Below the pieces are notes generated by a model. The model was not told where the DNA came from. It did no database searches and saw only the letters and a list, made by a program, of their open reading frames with translations. DNA of 64,000 bases, taken from assembly GCA_922989275.2 (NCBI GenBank), contig OV277861.1, positions 38,442,623 to 38,506,622 of the forward strand. Direction: 5' to 3'. Made by a program: the position numbers and the translations under genes. Position 1 is the first letter of the stretch. Every line of letters begins with the position of its first letter. This stretch comes from Gari tellinella. Its lineage: Eukaryota > Mollusca > Bivalvia > Cardiida > Psammobiidae. Shown piece after piece: positions 46,262 to 55,250 of the stretch.

Positions 46262-46468
46262 TGGTGTGTATTCAAGGCATATAATAAACACATCACCAGT
46301 TGGCAGTGTGCTACAGAGTGTTTCATTTAGCTCTCGACGTTTTTGGCGGAAACAACCGATCAGACTCGCGCCAAGGCGCTCGTCAGATCGGCTATTTCCG
46401 CCAAAATCGTCTCGAGCTAAATACATCACTCTGTATCGCACTGTCAACTGGTGATGTGTATACATTAT
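46262..46468. mobile_element. 207 bp palindromic element
   Basis: AAACACATCACCAGTTGGCA mirrored by GTCAACTGGTGATGTGTATA; ACAGAGTGTTTCATTTAGCT mirrored by AGCTAAATACATCACTCTGT; TTTTGGCGGAAA mirrored by TTTCCGCCAAAA; tip CGCGCCAAGGCGC. One copy only. Confidence 0.8.
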
Positions 46469-46544
46469 GACCAGCTTTAATAATGCCGTCTGCTAATCAG
46501 TTCAATTTGAGATTTGAATATGTTTGAATTGAATAAACTGAAGT

Positions 46545-46612
46545 TGAGCGTCGATCAGTTTAGATCCAAATCCGTCGCCGCGTAACACAGCGTCTGATCC
46601 GGTTGACAACTG
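46545..46612. repeat. Core hairpin, worn
   Basis: GATCAGTTTAGATCCAAATC and CGTCGCCGCG mirrored by CAGCGTCTGATCCGG. Confidence 0.55.
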
Positions 46613-46921
46613 AATGCAGATATGAAACATTTTTCGACCGACAGGTACATGGTTTATCTAGATGATGTAAAGAGTTGCAGATATATTTCATCAAGTGTCG
46701 TGGTCCTCGTCCTCTTATCAAACTTCAATTCTTTTGACATTAAGATTTTGATAATTCGACATTTCCAAACAACTTTCATTTCCAAAATGTTGTTGTTAAG
46801 AATAAGAAACTTTTTTTAAGATAACATTTCTCCCACTGAAGCCATCAGACCATGATCGTCAGTAACGCTATATCACAGCTTGCGTCTACGTCTGCGATTT
46901 GCCCTTATCGGACTCGTTCAA

Positions 46922-47202
46922 TGCAGTGCTCCCCCTCTACAACACCACCGAATAGGATACAAAGAGTGTCTGCGTGTGTTGGTCGGAGGAAGTTTTTAAA
47001 GGGAGGGAAATTAGCATTTATGTGCAAATTAACGCGGCGTCTGGTCTGAATTCAAGCAGTTTGTCACTCGTTATTATGTTGTCTAATATGTGACTTTTAG
47101 AAGCACAGCAGACGACACTTCGAAGTAGACGGTATTGACGACGTGAAACGGTTGGACATACTTTGCTTGTTTAGCGAACAGCCGCAAGCGTTGTTGTAAA
47201 AA
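46922..47202. mobile_element. Family D MITE (copy 14), right end lost
   Basis: TGCAGTGCTCCCCCTCTACA at the left, GGAGGAAGTTTTTAAAGGG block, right half of the hairpin only (ACGCGGCGTCTGGTCTGAAT), ending near GCGTTGTTGTAAAAAG. Confidence 0.75.
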
Positions 47203-47499
47203 GTGAATTCACAAATCGAACTGTCCGGTTGAGGAATTGACCCCTCTGCCACGACGTTGTCTGCTTTAAACAAGTGAGGTATGTGTTGAAAACCAAGATG
47301 GAGATCGGAACCTTCTGATATACGTCTTTACTCTTTGGCAACGTTGAGCTATTTTGGAGACAAATCCTTAACGCGTCTCGGAATATTATCGCTTATCGAG
47401 ACAGCACATGTGTTTTATGTCAAAGAAAGAGCCAATGTTTGAGTGGTTTTTGCAAACACTGTGATAGAGATGAAATTTAAAGTAGCATTATATTAACCC

Positions 47500-47625
47500 T
47501 TTATTCTTTAGTCCGTTTCTTTGTTCAGAAGAAATGTGCATGACCCCTTAAAGCAGGTTAAAAATAAAGCACAATGCACATTGAGGCGTATCATGCTTTA
47601 CTTTCATTTGCTTGGGTATAGGTAA
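47500..47625. repeat. Hairpin-B element, worn
   Basis: TTAACCCTTTATTCTTTAGT flank, then CCTTAAAGCAGGTTAAAAAT and ATGCTTTACTTTCATTTGCT as imperfect arms. Confidence 0.6.
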
Positions 47626-47655
47626 TATTACTTTTGATGCACATCCATAACAGTA

Positions 47656-47905
47656 TACAGTGGAGAATATGTTATTCTTTCCCAATAAACGCGTTTACGC
47701 TAAAACTATTATTTACAGTGCAAACAGTTTAGAGCCAAATCAGACGCCGGGTAACCCGGCGTCTGATCAGGCTCCAAACTGTTTGCCACCAAGATAAACA
47801 TGAATTATCAGAATTGTCCAAAAGTTGTACTTTTCTACGTTTTAGTGCTTTGCGTTTGCGTACGTTTGCGTTTAAACGGGAAAGAATAACAGATTATCCA
47901 CTGTA
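47656..47905. mobile_element. Family A MITE, full length, reverse
   Basis: TACAGTGGAGAATATG to CAGATTATCCACTGTA, 250 bp, hairpin with CCGGGTAACCCGG tip at about 47720-47785. Confidence 0.9.
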
Positions 47906-48274
47906 TTACGATATTCATTAAATTTACTAATTTAGAATTATCAGACAAGCATTGCAAATGACATTTCTGAAGCAGATTGCTTAATGCAAATGAAGAATCT
48001 TAAAAGGTCACGGTATCAAATATGTCATCATTGATTTAAGCGGTTAACTTCGAAGAAAACAGTAATTGCAAGCAGAAAAATAGTGCACATCTGAACAATT
48101 ACATAAAAATCCTCTTAACCCTTTGACTGCTTAAATGGCACCTGCTTCGGTAATACGGTGCCGATTATTTTGGATGCTGAAAACTCGCCTGATAACCGGG
48201 GGTCTGTTTAGAGCGCAAAATGTGTGCGAATATCTAGTTAACTATTTTGCTGCCAAATGAATCGTGAGGTACTA
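47906..48274. other. No feature recognised
   Basis: Non-coding, no defined repeat. Confidence 0.4.
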
Positions 48275-48440
48275 CCCCTTCACCGTTTCATTGTCGTCTG
48301 CTTCAATACTGTTTTAAAGTTAAATTTAAGGCAGTATGACTGAAGAAATTTTGTAAGAATGTCAAACAGTTACACGGCGGCTGATTAGGATCTAAACTGT
48401 TTGCAAACGTGTTGTTTGGTCATTGAGAGTGAAAGGGTTA
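48275..48440. mobile_element. Family C MITE (copy 3)
   Basis: ACCCCTTCACCGTTTCATTG at the left and CATTGAGAGTGAAAGGGTTA at the right are inverted repeats. The hairpin keeps only AACAGTTACACGGCGGCTGA and its right side. Confidence 0.75.
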
Positions 48441-48489
48441 AGAAGAGCTTTCATGTAGCAAGCAATGAATATAGGATATTACACGATTG

Positions 48490-48937
48490 TTCATAATTTA
48501 TTGGATTTATTACAGGAACGAGTATTTTAGAAAACGATAAAAACGAGGCTTTGCCGAGTTTTTATCGTTTTCTAAAATGACGAGTTTGATAAATCCAACA
48601 AATTATTAACACGAATGTTATATTCTTTTTATAACATAACCTAGAAAAGTTATTTATCGCAGTCTTTGAGGTCAAATGAATGCTAAGCGCGATATAAGTA
48701 GATCTATACAGGAAAAAGGTTGTTCCAAATTAACCCCGTTCACTAGCATTATGTTTATGTTATTATATGTATTAATAAGCATTTTCATGTAGATCTAATA
48801 TTTATTAATTACACCAACAATCTATTAATTGAATCTACATGATGGAAAGAAGACGTTGGAAATTTAACGCATAGAACGCATCTTAATGACGTCACAAGTA
48901 ACGACGTCGTGGCGTACCTCATCTGCATAGTTATTTA
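48490..48937. mobile_element. Family H element (copy 2), inverted
   Basis: Strong hairpin at about 48527-48585 (ATTTTAGAAAACGATAAAAA mirrored) and right end ACGACGTCGTGGCGTACCTC ATCTGCATAGTT, the reverse of the left end at 26137. The LINE's 3' tail begins within about ten bases of its end. Confidence 0.65.
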
Positions 48938-49078
48938 ACTAGTTATAATAATAATTAATAATAATAATAATTCTTTATTCAATCAGTAACTTGAATTAAC
49001 AAATTCCTCGTTACTCTTAACATATTAACATACACGTTAACATATTTACAGATGGCCAAAGTGGCCAAACAAACATGC

Positions 49079-49080
<2 letters not shown>

Positions 49081-49111
<31 letters not shown>
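49081..49111. repeat. (AAT)n microsatellite in the LINE 3' UTR
   Basis: About ten ATA/AAT units. A second run at 48944-48972 marks the LINE 3' end, so this inner one may be an older tail or an expansion. Confidence 0.8.
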
Positions 49112-49112
<1 letters not shown>

Positions 49113-49251
49113 GTATTTCAAATGATAGTAGATTTATTTTCGAAAATTTAGAATTTGAGGTTGAACTGCTATTTTCATGAAAAAAAAGAAAGATATTAAA
49201 TGATCATTTTTGGTAAATGATTAGATAATAAAACACTGACTCGTATACAAA

Positions 49252-51633
49252 TCAATCAAGGTAGTTCAGTGCAGCTTTCCTCATATCAAAAGCTTCATAG
49301 ATATACCTTGATAGATTTAGTAAGGTTTTGGAACTATTTGATTTCATCAACTCTACATACTTATAAGCACTTGGGTTTTGGTAAAAATAACGCTTTAGAT
49401 ATTTTTTTCTTAAGTCAGTATACAGAGTACATACTAAAACAAAATGAAACTCGTCTTCTATGTCATGCTTGTAACAAAACACACAATACCTTTCCTCTCT
49501 TTCGGTTCTACCTGCACCGTAACGCCCGGAATCAATTCTTAAATTATGGGATGATAATCTCAACTTAGCTAAAATATACATGTACTTCTTTGGTAAAACA
49601 GTAAGATAATGTTCGTGTTCAAAAGTTTCTTTGAAAAATTTGTATGTATATAAAACGTTAGACTCTTGGATAGAAGCACACCAAGACTGTTTAAATACGT
49701 CCACTACTCTGGCTTTAAAAACAACATGAAACTTATTTAAATCCACCGTATATTGATTCAGCCAAACATAGGAAAAACCATAATCATCTAAAAGTTTTTT
49801 AACATCACTTAACCAGTTGGTTTTACCCTTGTTAAGATCATCACCCATTTCACTCAACAATGTTTGAAGAATAATATTTTCACTTAGAACAAGTTTGCAC
49901 CAGTACTTAATTACTCTGCTATACCTATTGATATACAATGGAAACCTACCTAACTCACCGTAAATACACATGTTACGTGTAGAAGCTCTAACACCTAATA
50001 ATCTCTTACAAAATTTTAAATGCAGATTCTCCAATTGTTTACTTTTTGTGCAGCCCCACACTTCACATGAGTAATTCAAGATGGATCCTACGAAGGCATC
50101 GAAAAGCTGACAAAAAGTCTTTGGTTTAAAGCAATACTTTTTAACGTTTACAACCAATGTATTAAGGGCTTTTAATCCCTTACCTGTTAATGTACTTATA
50201 TAACTGTTAAATGTGCCAGTATAACTAAAAACAACGCCTAAATAAGTAAAATCATCTACAAGTTCTATTGTTTGACCTTTATATTTCCAAACATATTCCA
50301 TCGGTACTCTGCCCCTATTTCTGAAAACCATTATCTTTGTTTTCTTCACATTGACCTCTAACCCCCATCTGTCACAATACCTTTCCAAATTATCTAAACT
50401 ATTCTGCAATTCGCTTGGATCAGACCCCAATATCACCATATCATCCGCAAATAAAAGCAAAATAAGGTTTATTTGATCAAGAGTCAGTCCGCTACTTATT
50501 CTGTCTGAAAGAAACAGCTCAATGTCATTAAGATAAAGAGCAAACATCGGTGATATTACCTCCCCTTGCTTTAAACCAATCGCACATTCGTAGAAGGGTG
50601 AATAATCATCACAATGCTTAATACACATTTTAACTATTGAATACATTTCTTTAATGATCCGTAACATTTTACCCTTAATACCTACCCTAAACAATTTCAG
50701 CCAAAGACCATGGTGATACACACTGTCAAATGCCTTTTTCAAATCAACAAAGGCGCAAAATAATTTCCCCTTATTACGCAATATTTTTTGAATTGTTGCA
50801 TTCAACACAAATATAGCGTCTGTTGTTGAGCGGCCCTTTCTAAACCCAAATTGGGCGTCTGTCAGAATATCATTGTTTTCAGCCCAAGATGAAATGCGAT
50901 TGTTTAAAACGCCTGTGAAAATCTTTGAGAAACAGCTCACCAACGAAATGCCCCTGTAGTTATTAACGTTACTTTTATCACCCTTCTTAAATAACGGTAC
51001 AATAATACCCTCACACCATTTCTCTGGGAAAACACCCGATTCAAATATACAATTAAATATGTCAACTAAATGAGCAGACAGAATATCAAAAGATTCCAAA
51101 ACATACTCGTTAATAAGTTGATCACCGGCATATGCCTTGTTCCTTTTCAATTTTCTAACAACAGCTTCAATTTCAGATTGTGTAATCGGAGAATCAAGCT
51201 CCTCAAAAGACACATTTTGTGAATCAAAATCATTATTCACAAAGAAATCTTCTGAATCACTATCATGTAGATTTGGCAAATCATCATTTAGTTTTGAAAA
51301 GTATTCAAAAAATTCATCTAGCGATATGTCCCGTGCACTGCTTTCATCATTTCGCTTACAAAAATGCCGCCAAAAGTCCCTCGGCTTTCTATGTCTCAAT
51401 CTTTCGACCTCTGTCATTTTATTAAGCTCAAAACGTCTTTTCTTTTTTTTAATCAAGTTCTTGTAGCTCTTTTTCTTATCCAACATTGATATTCTGTTTG
51501 CATCATTCTTACATTTATCAAAAACATGCAAATACTGTTGATAAATACGCTTAGCTTCTAAACATTCACTATCAAACCAGTCTGCCTTTTTAATAAAGGA
51601 CTTTATATAACTATTCGATCGAGATTTATACAT
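49252..51633 (-). CDS. LINE ORF2, reverse transcriptase part
   Basis: A 793-codon open frame encoding the reverse transcriptase that copies the element's RNA at a nicked target site. Residues 225-245 hold NNYRGISLVSCFSKIF (RT motif 2 region) and 261-272 QFGFRKGRSTTD. Catalytic motif A is FVDLKKAFD (Asp297), motif B GLKQGEVISP (353-362), and motif C FADD (395-398), with the usual Y replaced by F as in many LINEs. Near the C-terminus is C717-x2-C720-x9-H730-x4-C735, the zinc-knuckle-like motif seen in several LINE clades. No RNase H domain was recognised. The listed ATG is probably not the real start: the same frame continues upstream through an in-frame TAA (51640-51642) to about 51800, then a one-base shift joins the endonuclease frame. 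RT core residues are intact, so inactivation looks recent. Confidence 0.9.
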   Translation of the reverse strand: MYKSRSNSYIKSFIKKADWFDSECLEAKRIYQQYLHVFDKCKNDANRISMLDKKKSYKNLIKKKKRRFELNKMTEVERLRHRKPRDFWRHFCKRNDESSARDISLDEFFEYFSKLNDDLPNLHDSDSEDFFVNNDFDSQNVSFEELDSPITQSEIEAVVRKLKRNKAYAGDQLINEYVLESFDILSAHLVDIFNCIFESGVFPEKWCEGIIVPLFKKGDKSNVNNYRGISLVSCFSKIFTGVLNNRISSWAENNDILTDAQFGFRKGRSTTDAIFVLNATIQKILRNKGKLFCAFVDLKKAFDSVYHHGLWLKLFRVGIKGKMLRIIKEMYSIVKMCIKHCDDYSPFYECAIGLKQGEVISPMFALYLNDIELFLSDRISSGLTLDQINLILLLFADDMVILGSDPSELQNSLDNLERYCDRWGLEVNVKKTKIMVFRNRGRVPMEYVWKYKGQTIELVDDFTYLGVVFSYTGTFNSYISTLTGKGLKALNTLVVNVKKYCFKPKTFCQLFDAFVGSILNYSCEVWGCTKSKQLENLHLKFCKRLLGVRASTRNMCIYGELGRFPLYINRYSRVIKYWCKLVLSENIILQTLLSEMGDDLNKGKTNWLSDVKKLLDDYGFSYVWLNQYTVDLNKFHVVFKARVVDVFKQSWCASIQESNVLYTYKFFKETFEHEHYLTVLPKKYMYILAKLRLSSHNLRIDSGRYGAGRTEREERYCVFCYKHDIEDEFHFVLVCTLYTDLRKKYLKRYFYQNPSAYKYVELMKSNSSKTLLNLSRYIYEAFDMRKAALNYLD

Positions 51634-51788
51634 GCGTTTTTAAAACAATGGACTAGCTACTTCATTCAATATCTGTGTAAAGTCATTAATGCCTTTATTA
51701 ACACTCTCTTTGCCATTTAACACCATGTCATCAGTAATTCTATTTAATACAGGTAACTGTGCAATAAGTCGACGCCTAAAGTCGTCTT

Positions 51789-52700
51789 TCAAATCCGGGT
51801 CCCATTAACAAAATTAAACACATTTCCCTTTCCAACACATTCATTGTTTAGCGCCGTATTACACCTTAACCCAAAACAAACAGGCGCATGGTCAGACCAT
51901 TCATTAAATTTACCTATTTCAAAATTACACAAGATACCAAAATCACTATTCCGTAACAATAAGTAATCAATAACACTGCTACCGTTTATGCTAGTATAAG
52001 TGTAATCACCTATCGAATTATCTTTAAACAGCCTGCCATTCGCAAGCCTAAAGCCGCTAGACTTGCATAAGTCTAACAGCTTTAGCCCATGCGAATTGCA
52101 ACCTTTATCCATGGAAACACGAGATAACGGTACATCAGGGGTATAGTCATCATAATCAATAATATCAGAGTTGGAATCGCAAACAATGTAGTCAGGTCGA
52201 GATCCAATGCCAACACGTGCATTCCAGTCACCACACAGCAGTACACTACCTGCGGACTCGTAACAGTTAATGTCATTCTGTATAAGTTGAAACAAATCAA
52301 TGTCATGTACATCATAAGCTGGTGAATTCTCAACCCAAATATAAATTCCTGCTAAATAAACATCATTTTCAAAATTAAAAAACTGCTTATCTAATTTCAA
52401 CCATATGACCGTGTCCAAATGGGTTTTAGCAACTGTAACACCCTTAACCAATGATTCTTTTATGAAAACAACTGTACCGCCACTACAACGTCTCGCCCGT
52501 CGATTCTGAAACTGTCTAGGAAAATTGAAACTCTTGTAACCTTTAATGTTAATCTTTGACGATTTGTTTGCCCATGTCTCAAAAAGAAATATAATATCAT
52601 ACTGCTCTAATACACGTAGTAAGTCACAATCGCTCAACTTATCACTGCCTAGCCCATGAATGTTCCATGACAAAACTTTCAGCTCAGCCCCTACGCATCC
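51789..52700 (-). CDS. LINE ORF2, endonuclease part (frameshifted from RT)
   Basis: Apurinic-endonuclease-like domain that nicks the genomic target. Visible motifs, numbering from the TTG codon at 52673: SWNIHGLG (2-9, metal-binding Asn4), ETW (32-34, catalytic Glu32), GDWNAR (148-153, the GDxN motif), YTYTS (224-228), IDYLL (235-239) and SDHAP (260-264, catalytic Asp/His), in the right order and spacing for the LINE AP-endonuclease family. There is no ATG between the preceding TAG (52701-52703) and the domain, and both sides of that TAG are in the same frame. The frame ends at a TGA (51789); the frame distance to RT (1040 bases) is one base short of a multiple of three, which fits a single-base deletion near 51795. 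Confidence 0.88.
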   Translation of the reverse strand, partial: GCVGAELKVLSWNIHGLGSDKLSDCDLLRVLEQYDIIFLFETWANKSSKINIKGYKSFNFPRQFQNRRARRCSGGTVVFIKESLVKGVTVAKTHLDTVIWLKLDKQFFNFENDVYLAGIYIWVENSPAYDVHDIDLFQLIQNDINCYESAGSVLLCGDWNARVGIGSRPDYIVCDSNSDIIDYDDYTPDVPLSRVSMDKGCNSHGLKLLDLCKSSGFRLANGRLFKDNSIGDYTYTSINGSSVIDYLLLRNSDFGILCNFEIGKFNEWSDHAPVCFGLRCNTALNNECVGKGNVFNFVNGTRI

Positions 52701-53560
52701 CTAACTGTTCATTCCCTGATCACGCACTGGCCTTCCATCAATATATAGAGTATCATAACTCAGCCATGCTGATTTTCCCTGCCTTCGAGCTTCTTTGAGT
52801 TTTGGTAGTAAGCTCTTCCGCCTCTGTGCGATTTCAGGTGGGTACTGCTCGTACATGCAGTAGTTGGTACCGGCTAGTTTCCTTCCCTGGTTACGTACGG
52901 TCTCGCGATCTTTGAACAGCGAAAAATTTGCGACGATTTTTCTAGGATTTCTTGTAGCATTCAGGTTTTGATCTCATTAATGACATCCTGTGCAAGTTTT
53001 AGTTTGGCGTGCATGAAATCACGCACCAACTGTTCCGTTTGGACCGGTGTCTCGCGCTCCTCTTCTTCAATATTCGCAAACATAAGGTTATTACGCATGG
53101 ATTGCGACTGTAGGTATAATAAATTGTCTTGCATATGCATCTTGTCTTTATGCAGCTGCGCAAGTTGGTCCTGTGTCGTACCAAGTGAGAATTCCAGAGT
53201 ATCAACCCTGTCGGAAACTTTATTAACTTTCTCATTATTCTTATCAATGCTGTCTTGTACGTACAGCCTCAACGCCCGTAATTCCTTATCAAATTCTCCT
53301 ACTTTCTTTTCAAGTGTATCTAATTTATCCAGCTTCTTGTCAACTACGTCAATCTTCTTGTCTAGCCTTTTTAGAGAGACCAGGATTTCAAGATTTGATG
53401 TACCCCCCACCGACTTAAGTTCCGTTTCATCACTGACACCAGTGTCCTGGGCTGCACTAGATTTACCAGCTTTATCTGCTGCACGAGGCATTTTGGTTTT
53501 TTCTTTTATAACATTACCTTTCACGGTCTTTGGTAGCTTATCCCCTTTCTCTCCGCTCAT
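52701..53560 (-). pseudogene. LINE ORF1 with a frameshift
   Basis: ORF1 proteins bind the element's RNA and act as chaperones. The first true ATG is at 53558-53560 (protein starts MSGEKGDKLPK); earlier codons in the open frame are not ATG-initiated. The N-terminus is basic; then comes a long heptad-rich coiled coil of about 100 residues (LKRLDKKIDVVDKKLDKLD onwards), then SMRNNLMFANIEEEE, typical of the L1 ORF1 RRM-like domain. The frame ends at a TGA (52961). In another frame directly after it continues RKIVANFSLFKDRETVR, GTNYCMYEQYPPE and WLSYDTLYIDGRPVRD, the C-terminal domain of the L1 ORF1 (Transposase_22) family, ending at the TAG 52701-52703. The usual RVHRxG-type segment before RKIVA is missing, so the shift probably arose by a small deletion at about 52965. 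Confidence 0.82.
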
Positions 53561-53640
53561 GATTCGATTAAAAACTTTGGAAAGATTAAGCACTATCCTT
53601 TGTCACCCGGCAAACATACGAAGCGCGTGACGTCATGAAT

Positions 53641-53939
53641 CTGCAGATGACGACACAATGTTGTTAAATGTGGGAGGGGTAAACAAGACACTTTAAAAAA
53701 TCAATATCAATGCCACAAAATTGCATCACTGACCCAAGTGTAGTGTCCATCGTCACTCTAGAACAGTTCCTGATCCTAGCCTATAACTTTCATGCGCGTG
53801 AATTACGACTAACTGACAAAAATAAATAAAATTACTATTTTTTTAACGCTCGATAGATAAACACGTCTTATGTATTCGCCATTTTTTTATATGACATTTA
53901 AACAATGGGTGTTATTCAACGCTCACGCCGTCTGTTATG
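53641..53939. other. Possible LINE 5' flank, no other feature
   Basis: No 5' UTR landmark or repeat recognised. Confidence 0.35.
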
Positions 53940-54052
53940 TTATAACAGCAGTAAATGCGTTTGACACAATTGTCGTGTTTAGGGATCCGTGACAAGCATA
54001 GTTGTAAGGAGGGAGTCGTTGTTGAGAGTCGTTTTAGGGAGGGAGTACTGTA
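53940..54052. mobile_element. Family D MITE, right-end fragment (copy 15)
   Basis: AGCAGTAAATGCGTTTGACA, GGAGGGAGTCGTTGTTGAGA and end GGGAGGGAGTACTGTA. Confidence 0.75.
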
Positions 54053-55010
54053 CCCCATAGAAGTCTGCATCTGTTTCAGGATGTCGGCCTGTCTTTTTGA
54101 GCATTATGAAATTTCCGAAAAATTTTACGAACTCGTTTTCAAAAAAATGGTAAGAACTCATTTTTGGTGAATGCATACAGTAATAAAACACTATTTTCCC
54201 GGGAAAAAATTGGATTTTCGTTCCGGAAGGGACTTTTTAAGTTTTATGTCCTATTCGTAGTTAACAGCATACACTGTTTTCATAGGTAGGTTGTATTTTG
54301 TTACATCCAATTTCAATTCAATTTCTCAGAATATAAGCATGAAATTTTCATGGTAGTACAGTTTTAGTATAAATTATAGATAACTCAATAGATAAAATGA
54401 ATTTTTTTGGAAAAAAAATATTTTTGGTAAAAGTACACAAAAAATTGAAAAAATGAGAAAAAATGGATTTTTTAGATAAAATGATCTATATCTTTTTTAA
54501 AAGATACGGGACCCTGTGTTTTTATTTGCTATTTCACTAAAACTTTTTGTTTGCAAGGTTAAAAACAACAAATAAAAAATTTGGTATTTAGTTTGCTACA
54601 ATTTGTAGGGCAATTTTCACAGTGCCTTATTCTCCCATTATAAAAAAGTGGGTGGGGTAAATTTTACTCCTTTCTGGTGAAATCAAATGTTTTTATTTAG
54701 GATCTTGAAAAAACATTATTTTCAGGGTTTATTCTTACTATGGTAATATAAATTAGGATACTTTTGGTACAAATAGATTGTTTAAATAAAGATTGAAAAA
54801 CCGTAGTACAAAAAAATAGGAGTTTTTATGAAGCTTCAATTTTAGGGGGGTAGCCTTGAAAAATCTCAAATTGTGAAAAAGAAAGGTCCGGTACCCCCAC
54901 TTTTTTCACCAGTTTTGTCATAGAAACTAATTTTACTATCAGTATGCAAAGTTTGAAGAATTTGGTATTTACTTTACCAAGGTGCACCTACCCCCTTAAA
55001 GACACAATGA
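54053..55010. other. AT-rich DNA, nothing recognised
   Basis: Very A/T-rich with many A and T runs. No ORF; hairpin-B material starts right after it. Confidence 0.45.
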
Positions 55011-55047
55011 CCGCTTGAAACAGGTTGAAAGTAAAGCAAAATGCGGT

Positions 55048-55250
55048 TACAGTGGATAATCTGTTATTCTTTCCCGTTTAAACGCAAACGTACGCAAACG
55101 CAAAACACTAAAACGTAGAAAAGAACAACTTTTGGACAATTCTGATAATTCTTGTTTATCTTGGTGGCAAACAGTGCGGAGCCTGATCAGACGCCGGGTT
55201 ACCCGGCGTCTGATCAGGCTCCATACTGTTTGAATTGCAAATAATAGTTT
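55048..55250. mobile_element. Family A MITE, left part
   Basis: TACAGTGGATAATCTG, hairpin at about 55166-55232 with CCGGGTTACCCGG tip, stops in ATAATAGTTT where intact copies continue TAGCGTAAACGCG. Confidence 0.9.

Larger units (their letters stand above)
48945..53640 (-). mobile_element. Near full-length, inactivated non-LTR retrotransposon (LINE)
   Basis: Minus-strand element. From its 5' side it has a short leader, ORF1 (coiled coil plus L1-like C-terminal domain), a single TAG, ORF2 endonuclease, reverse transcriptase and a CCHC motif, then about 300 bases of 3' UTR ending in GAATAAAGAATTATTATT, a poly(A)-signal-like AATAAA followed by an ATT microsatellite tail, as is common in CR1/L2-type LINEs. 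Clade assignment (CR1/L2/Jockey versus L1/Tx1) is not possible by eye. ORF1 and ORF2 each carry a frameshift and ORF2 also has an in-frame TAA, so this copy cannot move by itself. The 5' boundary is approximate and I found no target duplication. Confidence 0.85.

Noticed and set aside
52968..53630. Open frame of 220 codons on the + strand, Ser/Leu-rich
   Set aside because: Antisense shadow of the LINE ORF1 coiled coil; composition mirrors the Lys/Asp-rich sense strand.
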